Shown here in pieces: positions 25,026 to 35,970 of a DNA stretch of 64,000 nucleotides. Positions within the stretch are counted from its first letter, which is position 1; the number at the start of each line of letters is the position of its first letter. Location: positions 117,698,331 to 117,762,330 of the forward strand of contig CM037585.1 in NCBI GenBank assembly GCA_021018995.1. The letters run 5' to 3'. The notes below the pieces were generated by a model. The model made no database searches. It was not told where the DNA came from and saw only the letters and a list, made by a program, of their open reading frames with translations. This stretch comes from Chloranthus sessilifolius (lineage: Eukaryota > Streptophyta > Magnoliopsida > Chloranthales > Chloranthaceae). The translations under genes and the position numbers were made by a program.

Positions 25026-25299
25026 ATCTTGCTTTTATCTATTTCATTAGTTTATTGAACACGTAGCAATCTCTTCATAGATATCCTTTATGTTTGCAGT
25101 GTTAGCACTCGAGATCTTCGAATTTAAGTTTCTTTTCTTAGGTCCCAACTCTAAATCACTTTCTGTAATTGTTACCATGGTAGTTTTAGTTTCTTATTTC
25201 TTCTTGTAGTTCACCTTAAACATAAGGTGGAGGCAAATTAACTACGGGATGAATCGTGAGATTATCTATATATAGAAAACCTCGACATTCTCAATATAT

Positions 25300-26472
25300 G
25301 CTTTTATATTTTTTATCGTTAAATAATAGAACCTGGCAAGTGCACAAGTTCGTGGAACTAGGGCAAGTACTAAGGGTATCGAACCACAAGGACTAGTCGT
25401 TTATCTAAATTAAAGCCATGACTAGAAAATTTATGAGTTACTCTAACGATGATTATCTAGGAAAGCAATTGAAAACAAATTTGGAAAGTAATAGAGAAAA
25501 CAGTTTAGGATCCCTCTTGATCGCAAATTCATAAATAACTCGCAATTCTATCTCTAATTTAATTCGAATTCTGGATAATAACATTTTCTTCGCTACAAGC
25601 TAAAGCTAGATAAAATAATCAAATCCTATTCATAGTCATGGACGAGTCGGAAAGATATAATCCATCTAATCTCTAGCGATCTAATCCGTAAGTATCATTG
25701 CACGGAAACCTATCAAACTAAACTACAAGTACTAATTGGAAGGTGCATATTTTATTAATTCTAATCCTAATCCCTATAAGGCCATTAAGATTATCAAAAA
25801 CAAAATTGCAACATTTTAGAATCATCCACAATAACAAAAGTAGATCTCAATCATGCAACCATTACCATAAGAAAATTCAAACTAGAAAAGAAAATAGAAC
25901 TTTCAATTAAATACTTATCTTTAATTTACAAAAGATCCCAAACTTTGGGACCTAGTTACGCATCGTAGGTATGATCTTCATCATTGCTGATTCGACTATA
26001 GAACGACGGTTTACAATTCCCTCACTCTCACAAACTCTCTAAATCTGGAAACTAGAGTAAAAACTAAGGACAAACAAACCTAAGGAGGAGCTCTCTAATT
26101 CTAACTCTAGGATCCTTATTTATAGATATATAAGGTCTTATTACATTGATTAAATACGGAAAGGAATCTCTAAACCATCCTAAAATCAGGCTAGGAAGGA
26201 AAGAAATCTCGAAGACCTTGGATCGCAGCCGTCTTCCCTGGAAAATCGCATAAACTCCCATTTCGACCGGTCAAAAGTGAATCTCGACCAGTCGAGTTGA
26301 CAATTCCTTCTCAGGCTTCGCGAATCCTCTTATTTTGCTTCATTTCGATTGATTGAAATGTAATTTCGATTGGTCCAGTTGAAATTTCTGAAGCTATGTT
26401 TTCTGCTTTCTACTGGTCGAAATTGATTTTGACCAGTCCAATTTTGGGTTTCTGGTTTGCTTCTACAGATCA
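25300..26472 (-). mobile_element. LTR, family Z, copy 2 (incomplete)
   Basis: The left part (GGCAAGTGCACAAGTTCG at 25334 and onward) matches the reverse complement of the 3' end of the 56940-58423 LTR, and from 25633 the sequence matches 1-1040. TATA box near 26113 on the minus strand; GACCGGTC/GACCAGTCGAG boxes at 26255-26450. The 300 bases expected beyond the boxes are absent. The left boundary is approximate. Confidence 0.7.
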
Positions 26473-29204
26473 ATTCATGGTTACGATTATCTCATCGTTC
26501 GGTCATGGGGTACTACATGCCTCATAGCATGGATAGATCCACTAAAACTTAGAAGGTGGGTTGGGCCTATCCTTGAAGATTGGTCTGCGATTTCTCAAAA
26601 CGCATATTTAGCTACTTTGGGTATATGAACCCATTAAGGATTCATAGACTAGACGGGCCAACAAGGCTCATGGACCTTTGTGATGACTGGGGGTCTTGAA
26701 TGACCCATGTGTTGATGGACTAGACTTTATGTGTATGCTTGATGACCCAAATTTTATCAAACAAGTTTTAAACCTAAAATTTACTGATGGCACCTAATGA
26801 CCATGAATCTTACATTTTGTGAATCTTGTGATCTGTGAAGATTTTAAATCCGAAAATTTTGGTAGACCTAAATCAGTGAAAAAAAACTTTTTCACCTATT
26901 GAACTTGTGTCGAATGTGGAAGAATCCACATGAAATGACGCCCAAAGTGATATATAATAAGAAGGGCTCACATGTAAATTTAGGTAACTTTTCTGAACCA
27001 TCGGATTTCATTAGCAGCAATCATGACTAGTGACGTTAAAAATTTTCAAACATTAGGTTGGGTACATGTTTGGCTCATACATTGGTTTGACAAAAAATCG
27101 GTCAAATAGGGGGTCAAACATACCCCTTTATCTTAATTGTACACGGGCTCAAATCTCTTAGTTTTTCCTAGATTTTCACGCTTTGAAAAGCGTGCTGAAA
27201 AACACAATGAAACTATTTTGATCTGACGGACCTGATTAAGTTTTTGTCAAAGTCATTATAAACCTAAGCAAGTGGGCTGGTTCGGCCTGATTTCCAAGAA
27301 TCAAGGATCAAAGATGACCCTGACACAAATTCCATGTGGCACCTAGAGCTATTGTCCTAGTGTACATGTAGGTTTTTGTAATTTTCACTTGGCACACAGT
27401 CCAGATTTAAACGTCATCAAGGGAATTTGACCATCCAATTCATAGATGGTCAGGTGATCAAAAGTATACATTGCAGGGCTCGGATCAAAGGTCAAATTGG
27501 ACCCCCCAAGCTAGGTGCTCATAGTTGAAGAAGGGCTGAAGCCCATATATGTAATCGTTTTTCTGATTTTTATACATTAGATCTAAAATAAATTAAAACT
27601 ATGAAAGGGATTGTAAACCGTTAGATGAACAAATGGTAAAATATTAAGGGGGTCTGCCCTTTGTCCAAGGCTGGTCTAATTCGGATCATAGAGATCCATC
27701 GGGTCAAACTGAGCCGATAGCGTTAATTGCACTAAAAGAAAAGCAAGTTGAAGCCCATGTCCAAAAGTAGTTATCTGCTATGAATTGGGCATATACTGTC
27801 CGAAATTTGAAGCCCTTGAGAGCAATTTCCTGTATATGTCTCATACCACAAAGAAGGGTACAGTACCCTCAAGCCTCACGTCAAGGGATCAATTCTTTGA
27901 CTTTTGTGGCCCTTGCACATAAGTCATACAAAACATGGTAAAATCTGATTTCTTATAAATTTCTATTGATTCTTCATCAATTAAACTAAATTAAACATGA
28001 TTGAAAGTGTCTAATGGATAGATTGAGGTAGATAAGAGGGCACCCACTTCATATGAGTTTTTGATCAGTTGGATAGGTACAGATCTAACTTTAGCGTCCT
28101 ACCTCATTCGATGATCGCATGTGGTTTCGGGTGATCCGAATCGATGGGCTAGTGTGGATCGACTCCAACGCGTCAGATTGAATTGAGTCAAGCTTCTTCC
28201 TCTCCTTGCTTCGGATTCGCTACGTAAGTAAGTATTGTTGCTCGCATGTGCCGATTCCATCATGTGTTTGGTGGTGACATTGCACCGTGTGTAACTCTAG
28301 TAGAGGAGGTGCTATGGTGGTATTTAGCGGGGCGTTTTGATGGTGATGATGGCGCCCGAGGGAGTGCGGCTTCAACGGTGGATCATAGTGGTGGTGAAGG
28401 ACGCTTTGAATAGCAGCAAAAGGGAGCAATAAGGCTTCTTGGGCTTCCCGTTTTGCTGCGAAGACGATGGAGAAGATGAGAGGTCTGGTGGGTGGTGTTG
28501 CGGTGCTCGGGCTACACGTGTTGCAGAGAAAATAGAGAAGTCGAAAGTGAGCGAGAAAGAGAGATATGTGTAAGGTAAAGAATGAGAAAGCCGATCGAGA
28601 GATAAAGAGGTGGGAATCTGCTCGATTTGGCAAGAGTCCATTAAAGGCTCTAATTGCTAGCAATCAATCTCTATAATCAAAGGGTTAGATTGGACTGATA
28701 TAAGGAAATCGTGTGGAAGATTGGCTGGACACGACAAACCTAATTGATTGAGCTTGCTATTAGTGATTTAGTTTTTGGTGTTGGGGACACCAAGGGGGTA
28801 TATGGAGTGTGGAGTGCACTGTACTTGGAGTTGGAGCTAGGTTAGTGTGTTGGGTGCTATATAGGTTTGTGCTGTGTAAGAACAGTTGGGTGCCGCATGG
28901 CTTGGAGAGGTGGTGTAGCTTCGGTACCATGCACCACCATCAGGCCCCAGGGAACCACATCTAATGGTTTTGAGTTTAACCCTAAACCCACTTAAATAAT
29001 AATGTAATCTTTATTCTTTATTAGCTATAAATACACACACTAAGGATATTTGTGTCGAACGGGAAAGTCAGATCTTAAGCCATATTATTGGTCAAAATTT
29101 TGACTAAGGTCAAACAGGTCAGAATAGTATCATTCTCATCAAAAGTCAACAATTTCACGTTAGCAAAAATCCGAATCGTTATAGGGTGCTTAATAATCTT
29201 AGGA
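26473..29204. other. Unclassified 2.7-kb stretch
   Basis: Mixed-composition DNA without a convincing gene. The longest frame, minus strand 28220-28663 (147 codons), is rich in His, Pro and Ser, lacks recognisable domains and overlaps another frame of similar length. A CTATAAATACACAC sequence near 29025 resembles a TATA box. Part may be a long LTR of an unknown family, but I found no paired copy or ends in the window. Confidence 0.3.
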
Positions 29205-30120
29205 TTAAGGCTGTCAATGGGCCAACTCTGCTCGGCCCAGCCCAATTTTCTATCTGGGCCAGGTTTGGACCATATTTTTAGAATAAAGCATAATTGGGCC
29301 TAAGTGCCTAGCCCGAATCTGATCTGGCTCTGCCAAGCCCAATTATTTTAAGGGGAAAGGTCGACCTAGCTGGTATCTGGCCCAGCCTGATTCTCAGTCT
29401 AAGGCGTCGTTCGAGAGCAAGATTTCACTCAGAATCTGAGTTGAAACTCAGAAAGTAGCAAGATCAGACGCTTTTCTGAGCAATTCTTGCGTTCGGGAGC
29501 TGTCATTGGGAACTGGGATTCTGAGGCATTTCCGAGTGAAAGGACGCCTCTTCGTCCGAGAAAATTCGGATTAGCTTTTATTAAAGGCTCGGTTGTCTTG
29601 AGTTGAGTATGCTTCGCATGAGATCCCAACTCCCCTCAATGGTCATAAATTCCAACAGCTATGCATCGTCTTCCCAACCGTCCAACCGAACTGATTTTTT
29701 AATGGAGGAGAATAAGGAGTTTTTTCTTTGTTGCAGAGTTGGGAGTTTGGAGGAGGAGGAGGAGGAGAGAGAAAGTTAGATTATATCAAAGAGAGAGAGA
29801 GAGAGAGAGCATGAGGGATGGCAGACAGAGCAAGAGAATGGGGTTTTCCGTTTTTATTAGAGAAGTTAGAGAGAGAGAGAGATCCATTGTATACATCGGA
29901 TCCCGTTTTTAGCAGAGAAGTTAGAGGGAGAGGGAGAGGGAGAAAGCTGAATAGGTTTTTTTCTTATTATTATATAGCTGAGTGGTTATTATATAGCAGG
30001 GTGGTTCTAACTTGAGTTAATGACAACTTACTCTAGTTAATGAAGGTATAAAGATGCTATTGTACACTGACTTGAATCAGATGATGGATGCATTGAATCA
30101 GATGATGGGTGCAGTGAATT

Positions 30121-30579
30121 AGAGTACTCTTAAATCCACCTACCAAATCTTTGAGTTCACTTGAAAACACATCGACTGCATTGAATCAGTTGATAGAGAT
30201 TGCTTATCGTTCCAATGTTTCACGCGATTGATCTTTAGATCATGGGTGTACCATCAGACGGTCGGTTTTTTATTTCATGTGGTACACACCCATAAAAGTG
30301 ACCTTAAATTCAATAACAAGTGTGCACGTGATGTTAAGGTCACTTTTCTGAGATGTGTGCCGCGTGAAATAAAACACTAGCCGTTTGATGGTACGCCGAT
30401 AATCTCAAAATCCATCGTGTGAAAGATTGGGAGGATAAATGATTTCCATCGTCTGATTTAAATTGGAACAAAAAACAATCTCCATCTTCTGATTCAGATC
30501 AATCAATGATTCTTGTCCATTAAAAATTGTGTGATACATTACTCCTGAGTGTCTAGAGCAAGAGAGAAAGACTTGAAGT

Positions 30580-30585
<6 letters not shown>
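30121..30585. mobile_element. Hairpin MITE copy with conserved core
   Basis: Inverted arms with GATCATGGGTGTACCATCAG (30239) and its rough complement near 30390, separated by paired TAAGGTCACTTTT / AAAAGTGACCTTAA. It is about 85-90 percent like 30634-31021 by eye. Its right end differs from that copy, so it is partial or rearranged. Confidence 0.65.

Positions 30586-30633
<48 letters not shown>
30586..30633. repeat. (TA)n microsatellite
   Basis: Uninterrupted TA dinucleotides, 48 bases. Confidence 0.95.
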
Positions 30634-30636
<3 letters not shown>

Positions 30637-31019
30637 GAGTACCTTTAAACCCACCCACCAAATCTTTGAGTTCACCCATAAACACATCGATTGTATTGAA
30701 TCAGATGATGGAGATTGCTTATCGTTCCAAAATTTGACACGATCAATCTTTAGATCATGGGTGTACCATCAAACGGTCGATTTTTTATTTCATGTGGTAC
30801 ACGCCCATAAAAGTAACCTTAAAATCAATAATAAGTGTGCACGTAATGTTAAGGTCACTTTTCTAAGATATGTGCCGCGTGAAATAAAACAGTCTCGATG
30901 GTAGTAAATATAATTTCAAGATCCATCATGTGAAAGATTAGGAGGATAAATGATTTTCATCATTTGATTCAATTCAATCAACGTGTTTCAGCATAGGTGA
31001 ATTCAGAGATTCGGTGGGT

Positions 31020-31021
<2 letters not shown>
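30634..31021. mobile_element. Hairpin MITE between two (TA)n tracts
   Basis: Terminal inverted repeats CCACCCACCAAATCTTTGAG (left, 30651) and its complement near 31005-31020, then the same conserved core as the copy at 30121. Each end abuts a (TA)24 tract of equal length, consistent with insertion into a TA microsatellite. No coding sequence. Confidence 0.7.

Positions 31022-31069
<48 letters not shown>
31022..31069. repeat. (TA)n microsatellite
   Basis: TA dinucleotides, about 48 bases, the same length as the tract at 30586-30633. Confidence 0.95.
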
Positions 31070-31070
<1 letters not shown>

Positions 31071-31603
31071 CAACCGACTTAAATCAGATTCGAAAAAAGA
31101 CTTCGTCAAATATGTTCAACCCCATCTCGGTTGGTTGCCCATAAATTTTGAGAGAAATTCGAGTACGGCATATAAACCGATGATTAAATCATATTTCTAC
31201 GATTCGCATAACTAGTGATTGAATCGATTATGAGGATTTTCTGAAAGAACTTAAAAACAAAGGATTCTGAGTTTTATAAGAATCTGTCAGGATTTTGAGT
31301 AACTTAAGAACGCATATGAGAAAAATCAGGAATATAAGATTGCTAAGAATCTGTTAGGAATCTGAGTGTCCAAAAATCTGAGCTTTTCTGAGAAAAATTA
31401 GGAAACACCTGAACGAGGCCTAATAGAGTTTGAGCTTAAATAAAAGGTCCAAGCCTAAAAAGATCAGGGCTGAGTCTGGCCCAAATTTTTACTCGGATTG
31501 AGTTTGGGCCCAATTTTCCAATCAATAATAGTCAATCTCAAGAAGAAACTTGGCGCGTAATAGCTTACTACTAGCTGTCCACATTGGGTCAATTCTTCTT
31601 TGA

Positions 31604-32011
31604 CTAGTGTTACTACTACACCCCATGTTACACAGCCACCTCACTAAGTAAAGGCAAAATCAGTTTAGCGCGTTGAATGGAGATTATTTTTCATTCCAAT
31701 ATTTTACAATATAGATCTTGGGATCACGAGTCTACTCTCAGACAGGCAGATGATCATTCCATGCAACACAAATCCCCAAAAAATGAATGTAAACTATGTT
31801 TAATTGTACATCATGATCATACTCCTTTTTAGGATGTGTTCCATGTAGAATTAATGTCTTACCGCGTGAAGGTATGATCATGATCTAAAGATCTACTAAA
31901 TGGAATATTGGGACGAAAACCAATCTTTATCATCCAAAGCTAAGTTATAATTTTTCCTTTGCTCAAGTGAGTGGGCTGTAACTTTATAAAGTGGTGTGGC
32001 AGTAACACCAG
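31604..32011. mobile_element. Hairpin MITE upstream of the methyltransferase gene
   Basis: Left end CTAGTGTTACTACTACACC and right end GGTGTGGCAGTAACACCAG are inverted repeats about 55 bases long with mismatches. Inner arms carry AGATCTTGGGATCACGAG and its rough complement near 31880, the core motif shared with the MITEs at 24379 and 30121. Its right end is about 355 bases before the gene's start codon, so it may lie in the promoter region. Confidence 0.65.
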
Positions 32012-32099
32012 CCTTTTTAATATCATATAAAAAGGGGTTGTTTCAGTAAATGACCATCGACAGGCAAAGTTTGACGACATACGTCCAACGCAGTCCCCA

Positions 32100-32366
32100 C
32101 TTTTCACTCCATATTCGATCTCGATTCTTAATTATATATTATCTTTTACAGAGATTTAAGAGCAACCGACAAGCCAATCTCTGTTCACTATATTTACTAC
32201 AAAAAAAATAAAAAATAAAAAATATTTTTTCTGCCCAGCCAGTTTTTTCGCACTCACGACTCCCACGAGATCACCACCGGGATCACCTTCTTCACTGTTC
32301 ACACTCTCCATAACCTTCTCTCTCTACTCTCTCTCTCTCTCTCTCCACCATTTTCAACCACCAAAA
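32100..32366 (+). promoter_or_regulatory. Proximal promoter and CT-rich 5' leader of the methyltransferase gene
   Basis: A TATA-like AATTATATATTATC lies near 32129. The stretch 32317-32345 is a CT-dinucleotide run, a common feature of plant 5' untranslated leaders, and the start codon context CCAAAAATGGGC is good for plants. The transcription start is not determined. Confidence 0.4.
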
Positions 32367-33632
32367 ATGGGCTCAGTTTCTCTGAAAATAGGAGATGGCA
32401 CTGCCAGATTTAGAAGAGCTTCTCTCTGTTCTTCAGCTCTTAATCTTGTAATGCTCTTCTCTATACTCACAACCAACCTTTTTGCTCTCTATGCCTTCAC
32501 CTACTCCCCAAATAATCACCACACTCCCCACCATCAACACAAAAACATCTCTTTGATCTCTGAACATGTCTCTCTGATCCTCAGAGAGATCGATCACTCC
32601 CAAAAGAAGCTAACCCAGATGGAGAAAGAGCTCCTAGGCTACGAAAACATCGATCTCTCGCGACCCGAGACCCCCAACGAGCTCAAAACCTTCCTCAACC
32701 ATCACCCTCTCCCTCTTGGTAAAGATTCCCGCACTGGGATCACTGAGATGGTCGCTTCGATCGGCCATTTGTGCGCGAATTCCTTCGATTTGTTAGCACA
32801 GTACGCGAATTACAAGCCGGGTTTCGCTTGCCCCGACGATTCAGGTGTCGCCCAGAAGCTCGTGTTGAGAGGATGTGAGCCATTGCCTAGAAGGAGGTGC
32901 TTTGCCAGGCTAGCTCCCAAGGTGGGTCTCTTCCCTTTCCCGATTTCGCTCTGGAAACCTGTTAGTGATAAGATTGCTAGTTGGACTGGTTATGGGTGTA
33001 AGAGTTTTGGGTGTCTTAATAGTAAGAAAATAGATAGGGACTGCGTCGGTTGCTTCGATTTGGTTAATGGGACCGAGAAAAATCGGTGGGTTAAGGCCCG
33101 CGGGAAGATTGATTTCATCATCGACGATGTTTTAGCATTGGGGAGCGGTGGGATCAGAATTGGGTTCGATATTGGAGGTGGGTCTGGGAGCTTTGCTGCG
33201 AGGATGGCCGAGAAGAATGTGACTGTTGTCACATCTACTTTGAATGTCGATGCGCCTTTTAGTGAATTTGTTGCCGCGAGAGGGCTTTTTCCGTTGTTTT
33301 TGACGTCGGGTCAAAGATTCCCCTTTTATGATTCGATCTTCGATTTGGTTCACACGACAAACGGATTGGACGACGGTTCACCGTCACCGCGTCCGGAGAA
33401 GATGGAGTTTTTTATGTTTGATATCGATAGGGTGTTGCGAGCTGGAGGCTTGTTCTGGTTGGATAACTATTATTGTGCCGATGAAGAGAGAAAGAAGACG
33501 CTGACGAGGTTGATCGAGAAGTTTGGTTACAAGAAGTTGAAATGGGTTGTGGGGGAGCGGGTTGATGCTGCCGGAACGGGGAAGCCTCAGATTTTCTTGT
33601 CGGCGGTTCTACAGAAACCAGCTAGGGGATGA
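32367..33632 (+). CDS. Membrane-anchored SAM-dependent methyltransferase, At1g29790-like
   Basis: Uninterrupted 421-codon single-exon frame, the only intact host gene recognised here. The protein begins with a short basic N-terminus (residues 1-20), then one hydrophobic segment (about 24-46, NLVMLFSILTTNLFALYAF) that should act as a signal anchor giving a type II membrane protein, probably in the Golgi/secretory pathway. A possible coiled coil follows (about 67-95). The C-terminal half is a Rossmann methyltransferase domain: motif I GFDIGGGSGSFAARM near 265-280 binds S-adenosylmethionine, FDLVHTTNGLD near 323-333, and RVLRAGGLFWLDNYY near 354-369 is the post-II/III region. The family, typified by the Arabidopsis probable methyltransferase At1g29790, has no proven substrate known to me. 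The upstream region is CT-rich; downstream is repeat-poor. The coding region is richer in GC than its surroundings. The start chosen is the first ATG, in good context. Confidence 0.92.
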   Translation: MGSVSLKIGDGTARFRRASLCSSALNLVMLFSILTTNLFALYAFTYSPNNHHTPHHQHKNISLISEHVSLILREIDHSQKKLTQMEKELLGYENIDLSRPETPNELKTFLNHHPLPLGKDSRTGITEMVASIGHLCANSFDLLAQYANYKPGFACPDDSGVAQKLVLRGCEPLPRRRCFARLAPKVGLFPFPISLWKPVSDKIASWTGYGCKSFGCLNSKKIDRDCVGCFDLVNGTEKNRWVKARGKIDFIIDDVLALGSGGIRIGFDIGGGSGSFAARMAEKNVTVVTSTLNVDAPFSEFVAARGLFPLFLTSGQRFPFYDSIFDLVHTTNGLDDGSPSPRPEKMEFFMFDIDRVLRAGGLFWLDNYYCADEERKKTLTRLIEKFGYKKLKWVVGERVDAAGTGKPQIFLSAVLQKPARG

Positions 33633-34864
33633 TGAGAAGTCTTTGGTGGTTGTAGCAAGGTACAAGTGATATTTTGATTTTTATGTTTTTCCACACGGAA
33701 TCGTGTGATTCTTTTGCTTAAAATTATCACCACGAAAATGGTGTTTTATGTGAAATAAGTGAAGCAAGAATGTTTCCTTCATTGGCTGCAAATCGGCAAT
33801 GGAGGGATACCCTGTAGTATTTTTATGTTAGTAGGATAGTTGTTTAGGTAGGTTAGCCCTGAAGTTGTGCTAATGTGCTATTTATGATTGCTTAGAAAAG
33901 TAGAAAGTGCCTCAGAAATTTGTGTCATAAATCATTTGCAAATGAGGACCATAAATCTTAGTGAACCAAGTCACCTATAAAAGCTTATGCAGATACCATG
34001 AAGGGAGATTTGTGAGGCTGTCTTGTAGAAAATGTTAGGGTGCTGCTCCTCATTACCAAATTTGGAGGTGTATCCTTCTATAATTTATAATGTGTCAAAA
34101 TCGATATAGAGTATCCATTGAATGGGTCTACTTTTGGATGAGCCACAACGTGAATTCCATGAGAGATCGATGGAGTTATAGCCAATGATCTACAAAAAGG
34201 CAAGTGATCTGAGTGTAAGATTAGTCAACTTTATGATATTTGTGTTATGGTCCATCCAAGAGGTGACCCATCTACAGAACAATGGTTTTCGGCAGAGTGT
34301 TCAGCAGTCTACATACTATCCTTCCTCTTTTGGTAGTTGATTCTGTCTGCAAAATTTGTGAACTGTAAGGTAACCTCTAAAGCCTACTCATATGTTTCTT
34401 TGTTTCTATAATTTCATGCCCCACAAACATTTTTGTAGCAAATATATTGAGAAATTTTCAATCAGTGTTTATGGGAGTCAGGGGCATTAAGTTTCCAGAA
34501 TAATATAAGTTTGATGAAATTCGGAACTTCCTTTTATAAGCGGTTGTCTTCCCGATTCTTCAAATAAAGAGCTCCTTTTCTTATTTTACTCTTTATGATC
34601 ACAAAAACTTAACCCTGTAGCACAGAGTGCACGCGTGTTTTTTTTTCCCGAAGATCATAGTTTCTGACACTAATCGAGGTTGCATTTGTTTTGTCAACGT
34701 CTGGTCTATATCTGATCAGGATTTCTGTTTATATGGGTTGAAACTTGATTGTTTGCCAAAGGCCTTCTTTCCTTTGAGAGGAGCATTTCAAAGGAATATA
34801 TGTGTTTGCTTCTGGAATTAAATTCCAATCTTCTATCAGTCTTGCATTCGCATTGTCATATCAA
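33633..34864. other. 3' flank of the methyltransferase gene
   Basis: AT-rich sequence that probably includes the 3' untranslated region in its first few hundred bases. I see no canonical strong poly(A) signal that stands out, no second gene and no repeat copy. The frame at 34627-34821 is short and without similarity. Confidence 0.4.
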
Positions 34865-35970
34865 TGTTGAGAGTTCAACCTTTCCCAGGTTTTGTTTTTT
34901 ATTTTTGTGATATATGTTAATATTTGTTGGTTGTGGATTTAGTCCCCCTTCATCTATGAGTGATTTTGTAGGTTAATTTCTCCCATATACAAAGGAGTCT
35001 GGATCTCTTAGTTTAGTAACTCAATCAACGTGTAGCATTTTGTGCGCAGAGGAGCTTTTACTGTGCATTTGCATTCTTTTACTAATTACATACTTTTGCC
35101 TCTTCCCCATGTTTTCACATTTTGATTTTTCTTACATAGAATCATATCAAGGTTAGATCTTGCTCGCTTTTCTTATTTTGCTTAGTTTACTGTCGTGTAT
35201 GCTCTTCAACTTACAAATTTGTTGGATCTTGCCGCTTTAGATATCTGAAATCTTGTCTCCTTGTTTTGGTCTTAGTCTTCTTTGTTGATTAATTACCGTT
35301 ATTTGATCTGGCTTGGTTTTGCCCATTGAGCACTAGGTGAGCGGTTGTGACTCATGCGGTTAGATCTAGCACAGGACATCCCCTATTTTCTTTATAAGAC
35401 TCCATTTACATGCACACACATCTATAGGACCTTATAGGCATCTAATGGGGCATAGAAGGATTTTGTCCTTTTTTCTTCTATTTTGTTGCTTGTTGGAACC
35501 CAAGTTATTCGTTGGCGTACTTTTGGCTTCTCAGTCCTTCCATCAAATATTAATCTACTTTGTAAATTTGTTTGTTTCAAGGGAAATTTATTTGCGAGAA
35601 TTGAGGTGCTCAAGGTTGATTTTCAGCTTATTCTAAAGGTTGAAGACTTGTCTGCATGTCATATTGTTATGTTGAGTTTGAGGGAGAATGTTGTAACTGC
35701 AAAGTACAAACAACATTTTCATAGTTTCAGTTTTTGGTTAATATTTATGTGCAGTGTGATTCTGTGTGTCTGAGGGTTTAGTCCCACATTAGTTGTTATC
35801 TCCCCTACATAAAGGAAATTTTGTCTCTTAGTTTAGTACTTAATTAATCAAGATGTAGTATCTTGTCCACCTAGAAGCACTAATCTTTTAGAGTGTCCTT
35901 AGTCATAGTTTACTAATATAATATTCTTGTTGCTTCCGCTTGCTTTCACATTTTTTTGTTTCTTTACAAG
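34865..35970 (+). mobile_element. Collapsed copia-like LTR element remnant
   Basis: Two similar stretches, 34865-35144 and 35689-about 35970, both start TGTTG and share GATTTAGTCCC / GTTTAGTCCC, CTCTTAGTTTAGTA and ACATTTT phrases in the same order. Between them lie about 540 bases, whose last part could encode LFARIEVLKVDFQLILKVEDL, reminiscent of the copia RNase H C-terminus, followed by the purine tract GAGTTTGAGGGAGAA just before the second LTR. Most of an element would be missing. Old and inactive. Boundaries are approximate. Confidence 0.45.

Larger units (their letters stand above)
29403..31420. mobile_element. Tourist-like (PIF/Harbinger-type) MITE, TSD TAA
   Basis: Left end GGCGTCGTTCGAGAG (29403) pairs with the right end CACCTGAACGAGGCC (31420). 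Both are flanked by TAA (29400-29402, 31421-31423), the usual 3-bp target of PIF/Harbinger MITEs. Subterminal sequences TCAGAATCTGAG and TTTCTGAG recur on both sides. About 1.6 kb of the interior is later sequence, including a GA-rich stretch and the hairpin MITEs with (TA)n. No coding sequence. Confidence 0.65.
29205..31550. mobile_element. Nest: GGGCC-rich degenerate element, outer layer
   Basis: GGGCC/GGCCCA-rich degenerate sequence at 29205-29399 (GGCTGTCAATGGGCC at the left end) and again at 31424-31530 (GAGTTTGGGCCCAATTTT). Such GGCTGTCAATGGGCC ends are widespread in plant non-autonomous DNA elements, often hAT-like. The two parts are split by the Tourist-like element 29403-31420. The outer right end is unclear. 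Confidence 0.4.

Noticed and set aside
25327-25400. Start of family Z copy 2 as a tRNA-like or host regulatory sequence
   Set aside because: It matches the complement of the 3' end of the solo LTR at 56940-58423.
28220-28663. 147-codon minus-strand ORF
   Set aside because: His/Pro-rich composition, overlaps another long frame, no recognised motif and no splice or context support.
30549-31215. ORFs with long YIYIYI runs
   Set aside because: Translation of (TA)n microsatellites; the same applies to 38949-39158, 43414-43683 and 51862-52077.
35445-35773. Overlapping Phe/Leu-rich ORFs as a small membrane protein
   Set aside because: T-rich composition; better explained as copia-like remnant sequence.
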